From Pseudomonadota bacterium (GTDB lineage Bacteria; Pseudomonadota; Gammaproteobacteria; Burkholderiales; Eutrophovitaceae), in the NCBI GenBank assembly GCA_002704665.1, contig PAHB01000052.1, forward strand, positions 1 to 14,881: DNA of 14,881 nucleotides, in the 5' to 3' direction. This document shows, in pieces, positions 14,509 through 14,881 of the stretch (its first letter is position 1; every line of letters begins with the position of its first letter). The notes beneath the pieces were generated by a model, which was not told where the DNA came from, ran no database searches, and was given only the letters and a program-made list of their open reading frames with translations. The translations under genes and the position numbers were made by a program.

Positions 14509-14881
14509 ATGGTTATAGTTATAGATAACTATGATTCATTCACTTACAATCTGGTCCAGTATATTGGTGAATTAGGTAACACCGTACGAGTTTTTAGAAA
14601 TGATGAAATAAGCGTTGATGACATATTGAAAATCGCGCCTCGACATCTGGTGATATCCCCGGGGCCATGTACCCCACTTGAGGCGGGGATATCGGTTCAG
14701 GTCATTCGTAAGTTAGGTAACAGAATACCCATTCTGGGGGTTTGTCTGGGGCATCAAAGCATAGGTTACGCGTTTGGGGCGCGGATTGTGAAGGGGGACG
14801 AGCCAGTTCACGGAAAAACATCCGTAATCCAACATAACGGAAAAAGGCTGTTTGATGGTTTGCCTCAGAACTTTACGGCTA
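14509..14881 (+). CDS. trpG: Anthranilate synthase component II (glutamine amidotransferase), partial
   Basis: Class I glutamine amidotransferase that supplies ammonia to TrpE; in many bacteria it also serves PabB in folate synthesis. About 124 of the usual 190-odd residues are present, ending at the right edge. The start IDNYDSFTYNLVQY is diagnostic, followed by VISPGPCTPLEAG (about 48-60), the nucleophile loop GVCLGHQ with C79, and the VHGKTS segment (100-105). The catalytic His-Glu pair lies beyond the window. AAGGA (14498-14502), inside the end of trpE, precedes the ATG at good spacing, so the pair is translated together. From about 14640 the DNA is visibly richer in G+C, with frequent GGG glycine codons, than trpE next to it. 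In Betaproteobacteria trpD and trpC normally follow. Confidence 0.96.
   Translation, partial: MVIVIDNYDSFTYNLVQYIGELGNTVRVFRNDEISVDDILKIAPRHLVISPGPCTPLEAGISVQVIRKLGNRIPILGVCLGHQSIGYAFGARIVKGDEPVHGKTSVIQHNGKRLFDGLPQNFTA

Overview
The window looks like a piece of a Gram-negative, AT-rich (roughly 40% G+C by eye, not counted) proteobacterial chromosome. Two syntenies point to Betaproteobacteria: corC-lnt followed directly by glyQ-glyS, and rpe-gph-trpE-trpG. The low G+C would suit a small-genome aquatic lineage such as the Methylophilales or a Polynucleobacter-like group, but that placement is inference. Outer-membrane biology is evident from apolipoprotein N-acyltransferase, a lipoprotein murein transglycosylase and a periplasmic disulfide isomerase. 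I see no insertion sequence, phage gene, CRISPR array or toxin-antitoxin pair.

Left part, minus strand (1-7871): a compact seven-gene run read leftwards, miaB > phoH/ybeZ > ybeY > corC > lnt > glyQ > glyS, with glyS cut by the window edge. Several junctions overlap (miaB/phoH by 4 nt, phoH/ybeY by 23 nt, corC/lnt by 20 nt) and glyQ/glyS are 2 nt apart. The genes serve tRNA modification, 16S rRNA 3' end maturation, lipoprotein acylation and glycyl-tRNA synthesis. A candidate sigma70 promoter lies upstream of miaB. Further upstream on the same strand is a tRNA with a CAU anticodon and its own promoter.

Middle, plus strand (8200-10129): an FAD-dependent ubiquinone-biosynthesis-type hydroxylase and a DsbC-type thiol:disulfide isomerase. 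They converge, 9 bp apart, on mltA (minus, 10139-11314).

Right part, plus strand (11336-14881): a possible 41-residue single-helix membrane protein, then rpe (pentose phosphate pathway), gph (2-phosphoglycolate phosphatase), trpE and the first two thirds of trpG. This links carbon metabolism to the first step of tryptophan synthesis.

This is mostly ordinary housekeeping sequence and I found no evidence of a new multi-gene system. The points worth a second look are local: a probable ATT start codon for gph behind an 8-nt perfect Shine-Dalgarno sequence, a TTG start for phoH, a CAU tRNA with two mispaired stem positions, the small membrane ORF next to rpe, a dyad over the predicted miaB -10 box, and a G+C-richer stretch in trpG.
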